Below the pieces are notes generated by a model, which saw only the letters and a program-made list of their open reading frames with translations, did no database searches and was not told where the DNA came from. A stretch of DNA of 64,000 bases from Odontocerum albicorne. Its lineage: Eukaryota > Arthropoda > Insecta > Trichoptera > Odontoceridae. The stretch covers positions 2,267,137-2,331,136 of the forward strand of contig OX463859.1 in assembly GCA_949825065.1 (NCBI GenBank), given 5' to 3'. Positions 22,263 to 33,224 of this stretch are shown one piece after another; the stretch's first letter is position 1; each line of letters begins with the position of its first letter. Both the position numbers and the translations under genes were made by a program.

Positions 22263-22733
22263 TGCATACCATATCAAATTTGTAATGGTTTGCAATTATA
22301 TAATGCTCGAAACAAGAAAACAAGAGTCTATCGTGTTATTTAAATTTAAAGTACGACATTACATTCGTGTAAGAAATCACTCTGTATTATAAGAGGGGAG
22401 GTCAATAAATTCGCGGACTAGAGGAGTTCAGGGAGGAGGCGGTGGAACGCAGGCACATGTTCCAATATTATGACTCATTATTAGTATATTTTCTAAATGT
22501 TAGTGTAATTTTGACAGTATTGTTTAAGATATCGTCGGGAGAGTGTATCAAACGTTGATAACATCAAAAGTATGGAAAAAAAATAATATCGTGCCGTCAT
22601 TAAGCTTCTCACAAAACAAGAGAAAATAATTCAAATAATTTTAAACGAGATATTAGCGGTAACATGACGCTAATGTCTTTGATAATGTAAACATGCACGA
22701 TGGGCTAGTCACCGATTAAGTACCTTAAACCTT

Positions 22734-23068
22734 TTAATCCCACGGGGCCGATTGCCGCTCCCAAATGGTGTATGCGAAAAATCCCACGGGGCCGATAACC
22801 GCCCCCAACTGGTGTTTGCTAAAAAATCCCACGGGGCCGATCATCGGCCTTAAAGTTTACATACAAGTTTTTATGTTGAATAAAAAATTTTTTTTTAAGG
22901 AATATGAAAATGACTTCTTACGAGTATTTTACACTACTCTTAACAAAAAAAAAATAGGTTTTTAAACTAAATATTAGCTGAGATAAAAAATAAAATAAAA
23001 GCTACTGTTTTTTGCCAAAAAATGTTTGAGATTTTTCGCACATTTTATGCAAAATATACTGGGATTAA
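22734..23068. mobile_element. TTAA-bounded element P5 with a 44-46 bp triplication
   Basis: TTAATCCCACGGGGCCGAT at left, ACTGGGATTAA at right. ATCCCACGGGGCCGAT recurs at about 22737, 22782 and 22826, each followed by a GCC-rich word and (in two) ACTGGTGT/AATGGTGT. The GC-rich end contrasts with an AT-rich remainder. Confidence 0.6.
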
Positions 23069-23077
23069 AAAAGTTAA

Positions 23078-23470
23078 GTAGATGCATGGCCACGCGGTAA
23101 CGCACTGGACTTCCGTGCAGAAAGCCACATGTTCGAACCCCACATTGTGCTAGTCCCCTTGAATGACACGGACATTTTTCTGTCTAGTATTCATGGTTAT
23201 AAAGATACTTATGACTTCGGTCTTATCTGTTCTTTAAAAAAAGGAAAAGAACATGCCGGTGTATTCCAATCATCTTACGTCGGTGTACTATCGATTCCAG
23301 AACAGATGTGTGGCCAGTGAGTTGCAGGTGAACAACGGCCCACTCACTTAAACAATAAGAGAGAAACAAAACTACACTACACACCTTCGCTTTTCAATTG
23401 AATTTACCTTTAAACGGCAAGAGGATTCTCAACTATGAGGTCCAGCAACGACGACGTCCTTCAATAATGC
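23078..23470 (+). mobile_element. SINE-A, near full length
   Basis: tRNA-like head GATGCATGGCCACGCGGTAA (A-box) with CATGTTCGAACCCCAC (B-box) 50 nt on. Body shares ACATGCCGGTGT, CTATCGATTCCAG/CTATCGGATTCAG, CTTCGCTTTTCAATTGAATT and GAGGTCCAGCAA with the other copies. Pol III promoted, mobilised by a LINE partner (family knowledge). Confidence 0.85.
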
Positions 23471-23560
23471 TGGGTCCCAACTGTTGAAAAAGTCATGAGT
23501 GATGTGGAAGATCAGCTTATAAGTGTCACTCCACTTCCAAATGACAAAATCAAAGTTTAT

Positions 23561-24040
23561 GTTGTTTATAGTTAAGGCATAAACGTTGAGGAGGTTTAAA
23601 GACATTGTGATTCATTTTTATCAAACACTGTTTACTCCACTTGTTTGTAACGGTATAACCCTACCGGTTTCAAGGCTTTCAGCACAAATAAGACTAAATT
23701 ATGTTCGAACTGGTACCGATATACACGCTTCAACGGTCAGGTGCTGAGGGGTGAGAGAGGTATGGGACGATTTTGGCCGAGAGCGGAGAGATTTTTGGGA
23801 TATAACTGTTCACCAGATGTTCGGATCGATGTACTGACTTAGAAATTTCTAGGGCCTCTAATCTGTCCAATTTATTTCCGTTACTACTGATACGTAAGAA
23901 TTTGGCATCATCGATAGAAAAAATCGATAGAATTTAGTCTTTGTTTGTGCTCCCCTGAAGATGAGGTGTGCACCTTGAAACCAGTAGGGTTATACCGTTA
24001 CAAAAAAGTGGAATAAAAAGTGTTTGATAAAAATAAATTA
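23561..24040 (-). mobile_element. Compact Penelope-like element PLE-A, 11-bp TSD
   Basis: CAAAGTTTATG at 23550-23560 and 24041-24051 flanks the unit. Two inverted pLTRs enclose a reverse-strand GIY-YIG C-terminal remnant (about 23925 down to TGA at 23730). Same design as 5887-6384, coding in the other direction. Confidence 0.85.
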
Positions 24041-24524
24041 CAAAGTTTATGCTTCACACAACGATAAAAAAACATCCTATACTGTAAAAAGTTTAAAAAA
24101 ATGAGATAGCTAACGAGGCATAATGCTTATCAGCACTTTCCTATGATTTGCTATGAATATTGTAGGTGTTTATGAGTTGATCTTGTCCTGTGTATAGAAT
24201 ATGGATGCATACAGGCTATTACTGGGGCAGAACTAAAATATTTATAGACAATTATCCTGGCCGTGTGTAACTCCTGACACAGTCTAGATATAGATCCTTA
24301 CGAGCTTTCATTAAGAGTACGATCGTGTTACCTACTTCGCCTCATCTTCTCAGCTGCACAGTGCTGTCGTTACTGAATAGTAGAAGGTCAAAAGTCCTGT
24401 CCTGATTTTTCACTCCGTATTTTATAAATATTTAGTAAATATTGTACTGTACAGTATACGATACTAATGTTTTATTGAGTTTTGACTAAAATGTGGAGGA
24501 TTTACATTTTCACACACCATCAAA
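24041..24524. other. Unassigned DNA
   Basis: No feature recognised. Confidence 0.4.
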
Positions 24525-25335
24525 CCATTTACTTGTTGAGATAGGCAGAGGGAAGAGAGTGCCAATCTTATATTTCTTCTCACATATCTTTCGCCTCTTC
24601 TACAATCTCATAAAACTCCTATGCTTTATTTGACTTTTTATGTTTCATTGTTTCCAAATATCTTTCACTTAATTCAAACATACTTTTTTGTTTTTTTTTT
24701 GTACCCAGCATACCACTATTATTTACATTTGTTGTATCCTCAGTGAGATACAAGCAAACCCCTAGTTTACTGGAGACACGACAAATGAAAGGCAACAAAC
24801 CATGATCCATTAAAATTTTGTGTCCAAATTAAATTACGTGTTGTTTTTTTTTCGCAAATTATGCATATTTCTCGTTATAAAATAAATAAATAAAAATAAA
24901 TTAGTCTTTAGTCATTCATTCGCACCATATACTCTAATTTTCTTATTCAACACATCAGCCTTAAGTTCACATTCATTCCTTATCACTTCATTTCGTATTC
25001 TGCCATTCATTTTTACCCCGTATATTTTTTTCAGTGCATGCATTTCTGAAGCACTTATTCAGCTCCTATCAGTCATTTTCTACGTCCATATTTAACTTCC
25101 ATACATCAAAGTTGGCACCAAAATACTATTATGGACTACCATATTAACATATTTGGATACTGTCTGGTTCAAATATTTATATTTTAGTGCACCATTGATC
25201 TTGTTACCTATCATTACACACCGTGTGATGTCTCTCAACACTTCCAATATCTGAGAAAATACTACTCAAATAGTAGAATTCTTAAATCCAACATTTTATT
25301 GTTCACCTATATATCGCATTAATTTTTCTTTGTGA
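24525..25335 (-). pseudogene. LINE-D fragment, minus strand
   Basis: Reverse-strand blocks as in 15305-16010 (ACATCAGCCTTAAGTTCACA; AAAGTTGGCACCAAAATACT; TACTCAAATAGTAGAATT). It meets a plus-strand LINE-D piece head to head at about 25335, so two insertions or an inversion are joined here. Confidence 0.65.
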
Positions 25336-26365
25336 TTGAGAAGAAAACTTAGGGAAAGCACACTGAGATGGTTTGGTTATATAGAACAGTGTTCCCCAGC
25401 CGGTGGTCCGCGGCCCGGTGCCGGGCCGCAGAGTCTTTCCGCCGGGCCGCAAACAGTATGTCAAATTTCAAGAAATTCGCCATGCAAAAATATTAAATAC
25501 ATGATTTTTTCGCTTGCGCATTGACTTGTATTTTTAGTAATTGTTAAATAAATATAATTGGTATGATAATGCGACACGATGGTCGCTAGTTTTCTCAGAA
25601 TGAGCAGTCATAAATCTTCTCAGATACACTTAGGGAGAACGGAAATATTTGCTCTTGGATAGTGAACTCGGATGCAAAACCCTACCTAAATATATTTCCA
25701 AGAATTTCATAATATATAATTGTTTTCATTTTGGAATGGACCGGTGAGAGTAACAGTACGTTCAAGTAAAATAATGTCAGAGACAGCACTGCAGCGAAGA
25801 ATATCTAATATATTAGCAAGGATGCAACAGCAGGTTTCGCATTAGTTTGTTGAAAAAACCCCATTGTTTTTGTTAAATTTTAATTGTTTCAGACAATGTT
25901 ACAATTAAAATTGTTTAACTGTTATATGTATATTTGTTAATTATAGTTACATACGAGTATGTCCATCTGTCACAATATAAGATTGAAAAAATATTAAATA
26001 AAAAAAACCATTTTTATTTCAGTATTAGTGGTCCGGGAAAATTTTTTCCTTTTTTTACCGGTCCACAGGTCTAAAAAGGTTGGGGAACACTGATATAGAA
26101 TGAATAAATAAAAACTAACAAAACAGGCATACAGTGCAAATTTGCATGGAAGACGTAAAAGGAAGACCAATAAAATGTGGTTGGATGGAGCGAATTATAT
26201 TCTAAAAGGTGGAAACGTAGAAAGTCAGAGAAACAATCGAAGTTGTATGACAAGGTATATGAATGAAGAAGAGGCTAAGAATCTGTGTCGAAATAAGAAA
26301 GTCAGTCGCTCTGTTATCTGCCTATCCCGACAGGAAAAAAGCTTGATAGTGTGTTATAAGTAAAT
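25336..26365 (+). pseudogene. LINE-D C-terminus split by a hAT element
   Basis: LRESTLRWFGYIE ends at 25386; after the hAT unit the LINE resumes at 26101 with LHGRRKRKTNKMWLDG, YMNEEEAKNLCRNKK and RSVICLSRQE. Removing the insert and one duplicate restores the LINE-D word order (FGH, then GRRKRK, then EEAK.LC). It gives a relative age: LINE-D older than the hAT insertion. Confidence 0.8.
25387..26092. mobile_element. hAT non-autonomous element, 8-bp TSD
   Basis: Starts CAGTGTTCCCCAGCCGGTGG and ends AGGTTGGGGAACACTG; ATATAGAA at 25379-25386 and 26093-26100 is a perfect 8-bp duplication. Subterminal GGTCCGCGGCCCGG and CCGGTCCACAGG resemble Charlie-type hAT ends. 706 bp with no transposase frame. 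TACGAGTA lies inside at 25952-25959. Confidence 0.93.
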
Positions 26366-26949
26366 AAAGTAAACCGTAAACAGAAAAAATGATGCTCGTT
26401 ATTTTTTCGTGTACCATGAATGAAATCGAACCCCTGTGCTCTTACTGAAAATCTCACTATCAAATTAATTAAGGGTTTATAATATAATTTTATCTTTCGG
26501 CACAAGCTTCGTAATTAACATCACGAGTGTATTACTAAGGTGAGCGGCGATTAAAAGGTCATAAAACACGAAAGTGGATACTAAAATCGGCACTCAAAGC
26601 CGGAGAAATGTGCCGGTTATTTGTTTCACAAACCCCACCTGAACACCCATCTCCTACCCTTGGCTGCTGGAGCTGGTAATATCCAACATTGCTGATCTTC
26701 AGCTTTTATGTATGACGTTAAAACGTAATATTTATTGTTTTCGTTATTTTCATGGCTGAGCTCAAATTTATATGGTTCAAAATAATGAAACCCAAATATG
26801 AATATTAAACTCGCTAATTAAATTTATCCTGGAACGCAGATTTTTTAAACTGTTAAAAAGTCAGCGTTAATGTTGCAGGAAAATAAAATTTGTTAAATAT
26901 CATATTAATTTTTTTTTGTAACATTTGATACATGTTTAACCCAAATACA
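26366..26949. other. Unassigned DNA
   Basis: No feature recognised. Confidence 0.4.
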
Positions 26950-27577
26950 TTAACCTTTGCCTTCCTGTGCTAAAAAAAATCGCGCGTCCCGGTGCTGTGT
27001 ATTCAATACACATCAATACATATGTAAAAATAAGCTATTTAAAATCGGATAAATAAGAATATACATAGCCAATCGCTTAAATTAATAAAATTTGAAGTCA
27101 AAAGTGATAATAATTTAAATTTAATTGCTAAAAACATGAAAAAAACATCGGCCGACATTCACAAAACGGGCGATAAAACCACCTCAAATGGATGCCCGCG
27201 AGCAACTGAAGCGAAAAAAGCGAGTGAACTGAGACTCTATTTCTTGCGTTCCCATATACCGAAGTAGAATGAGACTGAGACGTGAATAGCGTCGCTTCCT
27301 CACCCATAGCGGTTTTTTAGAATGAATATACCTACATCACACACTGGCATACGTTTGATTGTATTGGTGAACTTATTCCCGAATTTCACAAAATAATTCT
27401 GATGTGGCCGATAATTGCAAATTATTATTAATATTATTTTTTCATTCAATACGTAAATGTATTACGGAGGAATACGTAAAATCTGAATCCAGTATTTATT
27501 ATATTTACCACATAGAGATATTAAAGTTTTTAAAAGCAATGTGTACTAGTTACACATCACAGGGAAGAAAGGGTTAA
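26950..27577. mobile_element. TTAA-bounded element P1b, complete copy
   Basis: TTAACCTTTGCCTTCCTGTG at left, CAGGGAAGAAAGGGTTAA at right. It shares with P1 the AATAATATTAATAAT and GGAGGAATACGTAAAATCTG regions but differs in the centre. A truncated relative is at 55596-55960. Confidence 0.8.
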
Positions 27578-28068
27578 ACAAAATACATCATTCTCTTAAA
27601 ATCCGCCTTTTTCATCTCCGAATCAAGGATTATATTCGATTTGTTGTTAACGAGTATGTAGGTATGATATAAGGTTATTCCAAATATTATTGATAGCCAC
27701 GATATTTTAAATAAATGAGAGGGTGTTGTGGGATGAGCCCCAACCTTGTTGTGACTTCTTTCTTGAACGTTTTCTTAATCTTTGCCTTAACATATGTTAT
27801 GCGTGTGATATTTATTATATTTACGTGTTGTTTTTTTTATGGGTTAACCTTTTTTTGTATTAACTGAATTGATTGTATTAACTGCTTATTTATTGTCGTT
27901 TATTATTATTATTTTTAATTTACATGTAGAAGAGGGCTAAAAACATCTGGTGTCCTCGTGACAGAAATCGCCCTCTATTGGTGGGGGTGTATCTCGACTG
28001 GGGGAATATTATGAGATAAGCTCAGACTGGTAGCTTCTCTCTTAAATATATATTTCTTCTCCATTATC
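27578..28068. other. Unassigned DNA
   Basis: No feature recognised. AACGAGTA at 27649-27656 is a one-base variant of the recurrent octamer. Confidence 0.35.
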
Positions 28069-29016
28069 TTAACCCTCCGTCGGGTGCAATACAAATCCTA
28101 ACACGTTCGGACGCAACTCATCTGTGGGATTAAAAATTTAATTTCTGCTTAAAGGGAAAGTTTATGAAACTGAACTTTTCACTCAAACATGATTGTATAA
28201 GATTTGTACATTTTTATGCGCTTTTCAATAACAACATTTTAAATTTTCTCATATTGTTTTCCTATAAATAGAAAATAGCTGGTTTACAACATTACCAGTC
28301 TTTTGTCGGCAGCTTATCAACACAACTAATGCAATCCAGTAACATCACAATTTTTTTCAGTTATTTAATACCCACAATAGGTTTGTAAAAAAGATTTAGC
28401 ACAATAAAAAGTATGTGGAATTAACTGTCACATCTTCATAAGGTAGATTTTTATGTGACGAAAATAAAGCAATAACTTAACATTAGAGAACACTATGCTA
28501 GCACTTTTTCAAACATAATTTAGAATGTAAAATTCAAATTCACTTGTGATCATAAAACGTCTTCACGAAAACAAAAGGGAGTAATCAAAATATGATAAGA
28601 AAGTTATTCCTGATCAGGCCCACGCTGAATATTTTCGAAAACATTCTTATAACAATTTTCACACACCATGCGTGCATGTTTGTATTCATATAGTAAATAA
28701 TGATCAATATCATTGAATTAGGGGCTAAAACATAGATATACGAACTATTGCAGTTATATAAAAAGAAATATTGAGAAAAAAAAAAATCAAAAATCCATTT
28801 TTTTTACGTAATCGGGCGCAACTCATCCAGTAGATTAAAACGTCCGTCACGGAGATCAACGGTGCATTGGAGAAATAACAAAGATACTCTTGTGTGAGGG
28901 GTAGGGAGTCAGGAAGCTACTATAAGCCTCACCTCTTTGTCGGTGATCCTCCCTTATTGGCACAAAAAAACTATGTACCTCATCTCACAGATTAGATGCG
29001 CCCGCCCAAGGGTTAA
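28069..29016. mobile_element. TTAA-bounded element P4 (948 bp)
   Basis: TTAACCCTCCGTCGGGTGCA at left and GATGCGCCCGCCCAAGGGTTAA (reverse TTAACCCTTGGGCGGG) at right, with inner words GCAACTCATCTG / CTCATCTCACAGATTAGATG. No coding frame. Largest of the TTAA group here. Confidence 0.7.
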
Positions 29017-30184
29017 AATACATATTCATTTCTGAATGTACGTGCAGACTTTATGATATTATAACTATTGTATATAATTTATGTTGATATTATAGAAAAC
29101 CTCAATTATTTTTTTATTTATTATACATTGGCTTAAATTAGTTTTCCTACTTCTTTTAGAAACAGTCGGAATCTTTTTTACAATTCTAAGATGGCAATAA
29201 CAAATAACTAACGACAGTCGCACGTTACAATTCACCAGTCTTGGAAATTCAAATAAATGTATTTTGAAATATGTATTCTATATAATCTTGAAATATGTAT
29301 TCTATTTTTTTCATTGCTATCAATAACTTTGTTGCTATCAGTCAACACTGTGTTTATTGATATGAATAAAGTTATCAAAGGCAAACAGCTTAAAGATCCA
29401 CATAACAAAATAAGTTTTGTTTGAGTTTATTTGCAAAAATACATAAATAATGTACCATAGTGCCTCTTCTCTGGTCGGGTAGGAAGACAGGACAGAACGC
29501 CATGCTATCCTATATCGATATATATATTTCACTTCTTTCACATGTATAGTATACAGCCCTTAAAATTTATATTACATCATATTTTTCCTGGTTTTGTTGA
29601 AATAATAATAAAAGGACAATTTATAAAGCGTCATTTATAGGGCAGATTCTCTTCAAATGGCATTCTAGCTCTGGATTCGAATTCACTATTATTGACATAT
29701 TAAAAAATACTTAAAAATGTTGCTATCAATTAACAAATGTCTAATTATAAAAAAATTAATTTATTATAAATTCGCATCAAACTCCACTAATTAAAAGTTA
29801 TTTCCTCTAATAAGACAGCAATCGCCATAATTTTATTGAACTTCCTGAAAAGTAAACCTGTAAAAACAATTTATACGTTTGAATATAATTTTTTTTTTTT
29901 TAAATACAACGAAAATCTAAAACTTCTCGCTTTCTTATGCCCCGCGGGAGATAGGGCTTGGCCAAATTAATGAAAAGTTGACTCTAAGCTGCTTTGCTTC
30001 GCTGTTGCCATCACTATTCCGTCATTAATGTTTTTGACATTTAGTATCAAAATAAATTGGACCGAGCTCTTCCCGAGAGCAAAATGTCGTAGTAAAGTTC
30101 AGGCTGCCCTAAATACCAATTTCTTTAGTCTGACACAATGGAGAAAATTTGAGGAACATAAATATAATAATTTATTTATATGTT
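29017..30184. other. Unassigned DNA with a LINE scrap
   Basis: 29455-29550 on the minus strand encodes RIAWRSVLSSYPTREEALWY, the extreme C-terminus of a LINE-D-like ORF. The rest is AT-rich without recognisable features. Confidence 0.5.
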
Positions 30185-30385
30185 ATAATTTTACATACAT
30201 GCACACATACCATTACCCCATCTCTATATCGGGATAAGCAGAAAGGAGAGAAGGCCAGACTTTCATATAGCTATACATGTCTTTCGTATATTTCACATCC
30301 ATACACTTACTCATAAAACTTATATCATTTCTTTGATTATCGGCCTACCTCTTTTTTTATTTCTTATTTTTTACTGTCCAAAATA
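30185..30385 (-). pseudogene. LINE-D 3' fragment
   Basis: Shares ATCGGGATAAGCAGAAAGGA and CACATCCATACACTTACTCA with other LINE-D 3' ends. Confidence 0.5.
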
Positions 30386-31639
30386 CAATTGTAGAGTGAA
30401 CTGGGCGTCTAGTTTAAGTGCATAACTTTACAAACATCCAATATAAAAACAATGCAATTTACTAGTCAAGACTTGTGACGAAGCAATCGAATTCCTTTAT
30501 CCAAAATTAATGACATTGGTCCTAAACACTAAAACATTCATAATGCATTCATATCCTTGAAATAATCAATATCAAGCTATCACACACAATTCATACAGCT
30601 TCACAATCTCAAAAACCATATCGAAAAAAATTCCAGCAACTCCTCATCACACGCTGTATATTCGCATCAGTCATTCACTCACATCCCCTATATAGATACC
30701 TCTAAAAGCTCCCCGATCCTCTTTTATAGTACCGCTGCTACAGTTTGACGCCGGAAATGTTGTTCAGTAAACAAAAATGTCAATATATTTTTTTCTTGTT
30801 TCAGGTAAGAGAAAGTTTCGCTTCTTCAGTTAAGGCTTAATTGCCAATTTAGGTAAGTATCCAATAAATGTCTTAGTTATTACCCTTTCATTTAAACTTT
30901 TACTCATCTTCGAGCTGAATTGAACCACAGCCTTTAGAGCATTTCACGAATCAAGTCCTTGTACATAATAATGGATTACAAAATTGATTTATTTGTTTAA
31001 ACGCTTCAATTAACTCGTACAATATACGAGTATATAACATAATTTGGTTGATTTATTGTCCAATGCAATATTTTTTAACCAGATTTTTTTTTTAAATGCT
31101 GTTTCGATTATTGAGTGGAAAACTTGAATTCGAGCTTTATCCAATGTTAATAAAATGATACCAGGAAGAACTGCAAGTTTAGAAGAAGGCGTGAACCATT
31201 TGACGAATTAAATGTTACATATATGACAACTTTGTCTGCGGCTAGAAAATATGAGCATTTGATGGGAAGAAGGTTGAACGGGGGGATCAGGAAACACGCT
31301 ACATTACTTAACGAAATACAAATGATTTTTGGGTATTTGAAATAAATATTATAATTTTTTTTATGGAAAGAAGTATGAGTTAATTGCCACTGAAATGCTT
31401 TCATAAAATGCAATAACGAAAATCCCGAAAAAATATTACTTGATTTTTTTCTTACACTGGCGACGTCAACGGCAGATAATAGACTTTTGGATATCTATTA
31501 TTTAATTTGCCTAATGCCCTAAAACCGAAAATGGAACAAAACATGTTATGACAGTAATGAATTATAAAATATACAATATGTGCAGATGCGTTGTTCTACT
31601 GTCTAAGTAAAAAAGTTTAGAAAACAAATGAAAATTGAT
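30386..31639. other. Unassigned DNA with an isolated satellite monomer
   Basis: 31405-31470 (AATCCCGAAAAAATATTAC...ACACTGGCGACGTC) is a stray monomer of the ~74-bp satellite at 33.2-34.7 kb. TACGAGTA at 31025-31032. Otherwise nothing recognised. Confidence 0.45.
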
Positions 31640-32135
31640 TAGCTGTCAACTGTTAAAAATGTCTTACTCATAAATCCTACGAAGTCTCAAGCGATCCTCA
31701 TTGGCAGCCCTCAGCTTCTCGGTAAATTCAACACTGACTTACATCCTCCAATATTACTTCATGTCTCTATCATACCATTACATAAAACTGTTAAAAACCT
31801 AGGAGTGCTAATAGATAACACTCACGGCGAGATCAAATAAATGAGGGAAGCCGAAGGATCTTCTTCAGCCTTCATTCCCTTAAAGTGTTGCAAAGATTCC
31901 TACCTACTAAAACCAAAAATTTTACTCGTACAATCTCTGCTCTTTCCAATTCTGAACTATGCGGACGTATGTTACTTGGATATTACAGAGGAACAGCTGG
32001 ACAAATTACAGCGTCTTCATGTGTGTCTAAGATTTATTTTCAACCTACGAAAGTACGATCATATAACTTCATACCAGAAGGCATTGAACTAGTTGAATGT
32101 TATAAATAGACGCCAAATTCACATACTATCTCTAT
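31640..32135 (+). pseudogene. LINE-E RT C-terminal region
   Basis: Frames read KVLQRFLPTKTK-like, KILLVQSLLFPILNYADV, then DITEEQLDKLQRLH and FIFNLRKYDHIT, the post-palm segment of a jockey/CR1-like non-LTR RT. Homologous to 63060-63731 (minus). Frameshifted. The TACTCGTA at 31923-31930 belongs to the coding sequence here, not to an insertion. Confidence 0.8.
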
Positions 32136-32249
32136 TTTATAATATCCTAAACTATTCCGACGCCCCCTATTAACTCGCCGAAAATTTTCACCTGTATTAT
32201 GTAAAAGAACACTCGTGATGGGTAAACAACAAAATAAAATGAAGAAGAT

Positions 32250-32829
32250 ATAAAAAACCTTAAATTCTACTTTTACACTGGTAACATCTTTTAAATTAAA
32301 AAAATGCAATAATGACTGCCCTAAAAAATAGTACAATTTATTTTTTTACACTGGCATTGTCTTTAAACTACAAAAAATAAAATTACAAGCACCTCGAAAA
32401 ATGTAACATTTTTTTCATTAGTAACGCGGAATGCTTATCGGTAGGACGGGTTGACGTTTTAATTAGAAACTTTAAAGATCTATTTTTCGTGTTGTTTGGT
32501 TGATATTTGTTTGTTTCAAGTCCTCGTCTGTGTCCACTGGATGCTGCTATTATTGAAACAGGAAAAAGTCATTTGTTGCGATGGGCGAGGATTTTTAAAC
32601 TTTTCACCGTAAAATTGTTTTTCGCGACGAGAGGGATCGCGGTCGTTCCACAGAAAGATGTTTACTGTCTTCGTAATGGGAGAAAAATACGAACCTGGCA
32701 ATAAGGATATACTTCTATACCATAAATTATTATTAATATAAAAAAGTTATCCACAAAATGGATACATAATGACCCCGAAAAAAACAGTACATTTGTTTTT
32801 TTTTTATATTGGCAAAGGCATTTAGGATA
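32250..32829. repeat. ~74-bp satellite, diverged monomers, left part
   Basis: Three or four scattered monomers (TTTTACACTGG..., CCTCGAAAAATGTAACA, GACCCCGAAAAAAACAGTAC) of the array continuing at 33225. Confidence 0.65.
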
Positions 32830-33224
32830 TGTATCCTAGAGGGAAGAGATGATGATGATTTGTTGATAAATAAAACACGTTTTGGATCGCAATGCGGAAG
32901 AGGAGTTTTTATTAGTAAACGTAGGTATTTATACTATTTCCGCGTGTGTGCGGGAATGCGAGCAAAATATCCTTCGTCTCGTTTCTGCATTAGCGAAACG
33001 ATTAATGTTGTATGTAGGTATCATTCAAATACGGAACTGGCGAGACAAGCGTGGTGCGTTCTCTCTCTAGTATGGAATGCGGTCCGCTCGGCTATGGGTT
33101 GAATGGCCGGCGGGTGAACTTTGGACTTGTTTATTTAAATTTGTCGAGGAATGCAAGGGTCACTTAATCGGTCATTGACCGTGTGTATGAATGCCCACAG
33201 TACTCCGAGTGTGCGACCGCCACA
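32830..33224 (-). mobile_element. Solo LTR, minus strand
   Basis: Reverse strand begins TGTGGCGGTCGCACACTCGG and ends near CTCTAGGATACA. It holds GCGGACCGCATTCCAT, GTATAAATACCTACG (TATA box) and AACGTGTTTTATTTATCAAC, in the same order as the plus-strand LTR at 35293. It splits the ~74-bp satellite. Exact ends and duplication are uncertain; no internal retroelement genes are attached. Confidence 0.7.

Noticed and set aside
30740..30860. Possible exon/intron junctions (TTTCAG|GTAAG)
   Set aside because: Splice-like words are frequent in T-rich DNA and no coding frame joins them.
31923..31930. Two of the TACGAGTA/TACTCGTA sites (31923, 63525) as insertions
   Set aside because: They are homologous positions in LINE-E coding sequence (Leu-Leu-Val-Gln) and so ancestral.
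32830..33224. Target duplication for the solo LTR
   Set aside because: Flanking bases (GGATA / GGCGT) share only two positions, so boundaries or duplication cannot be fixed from this window.
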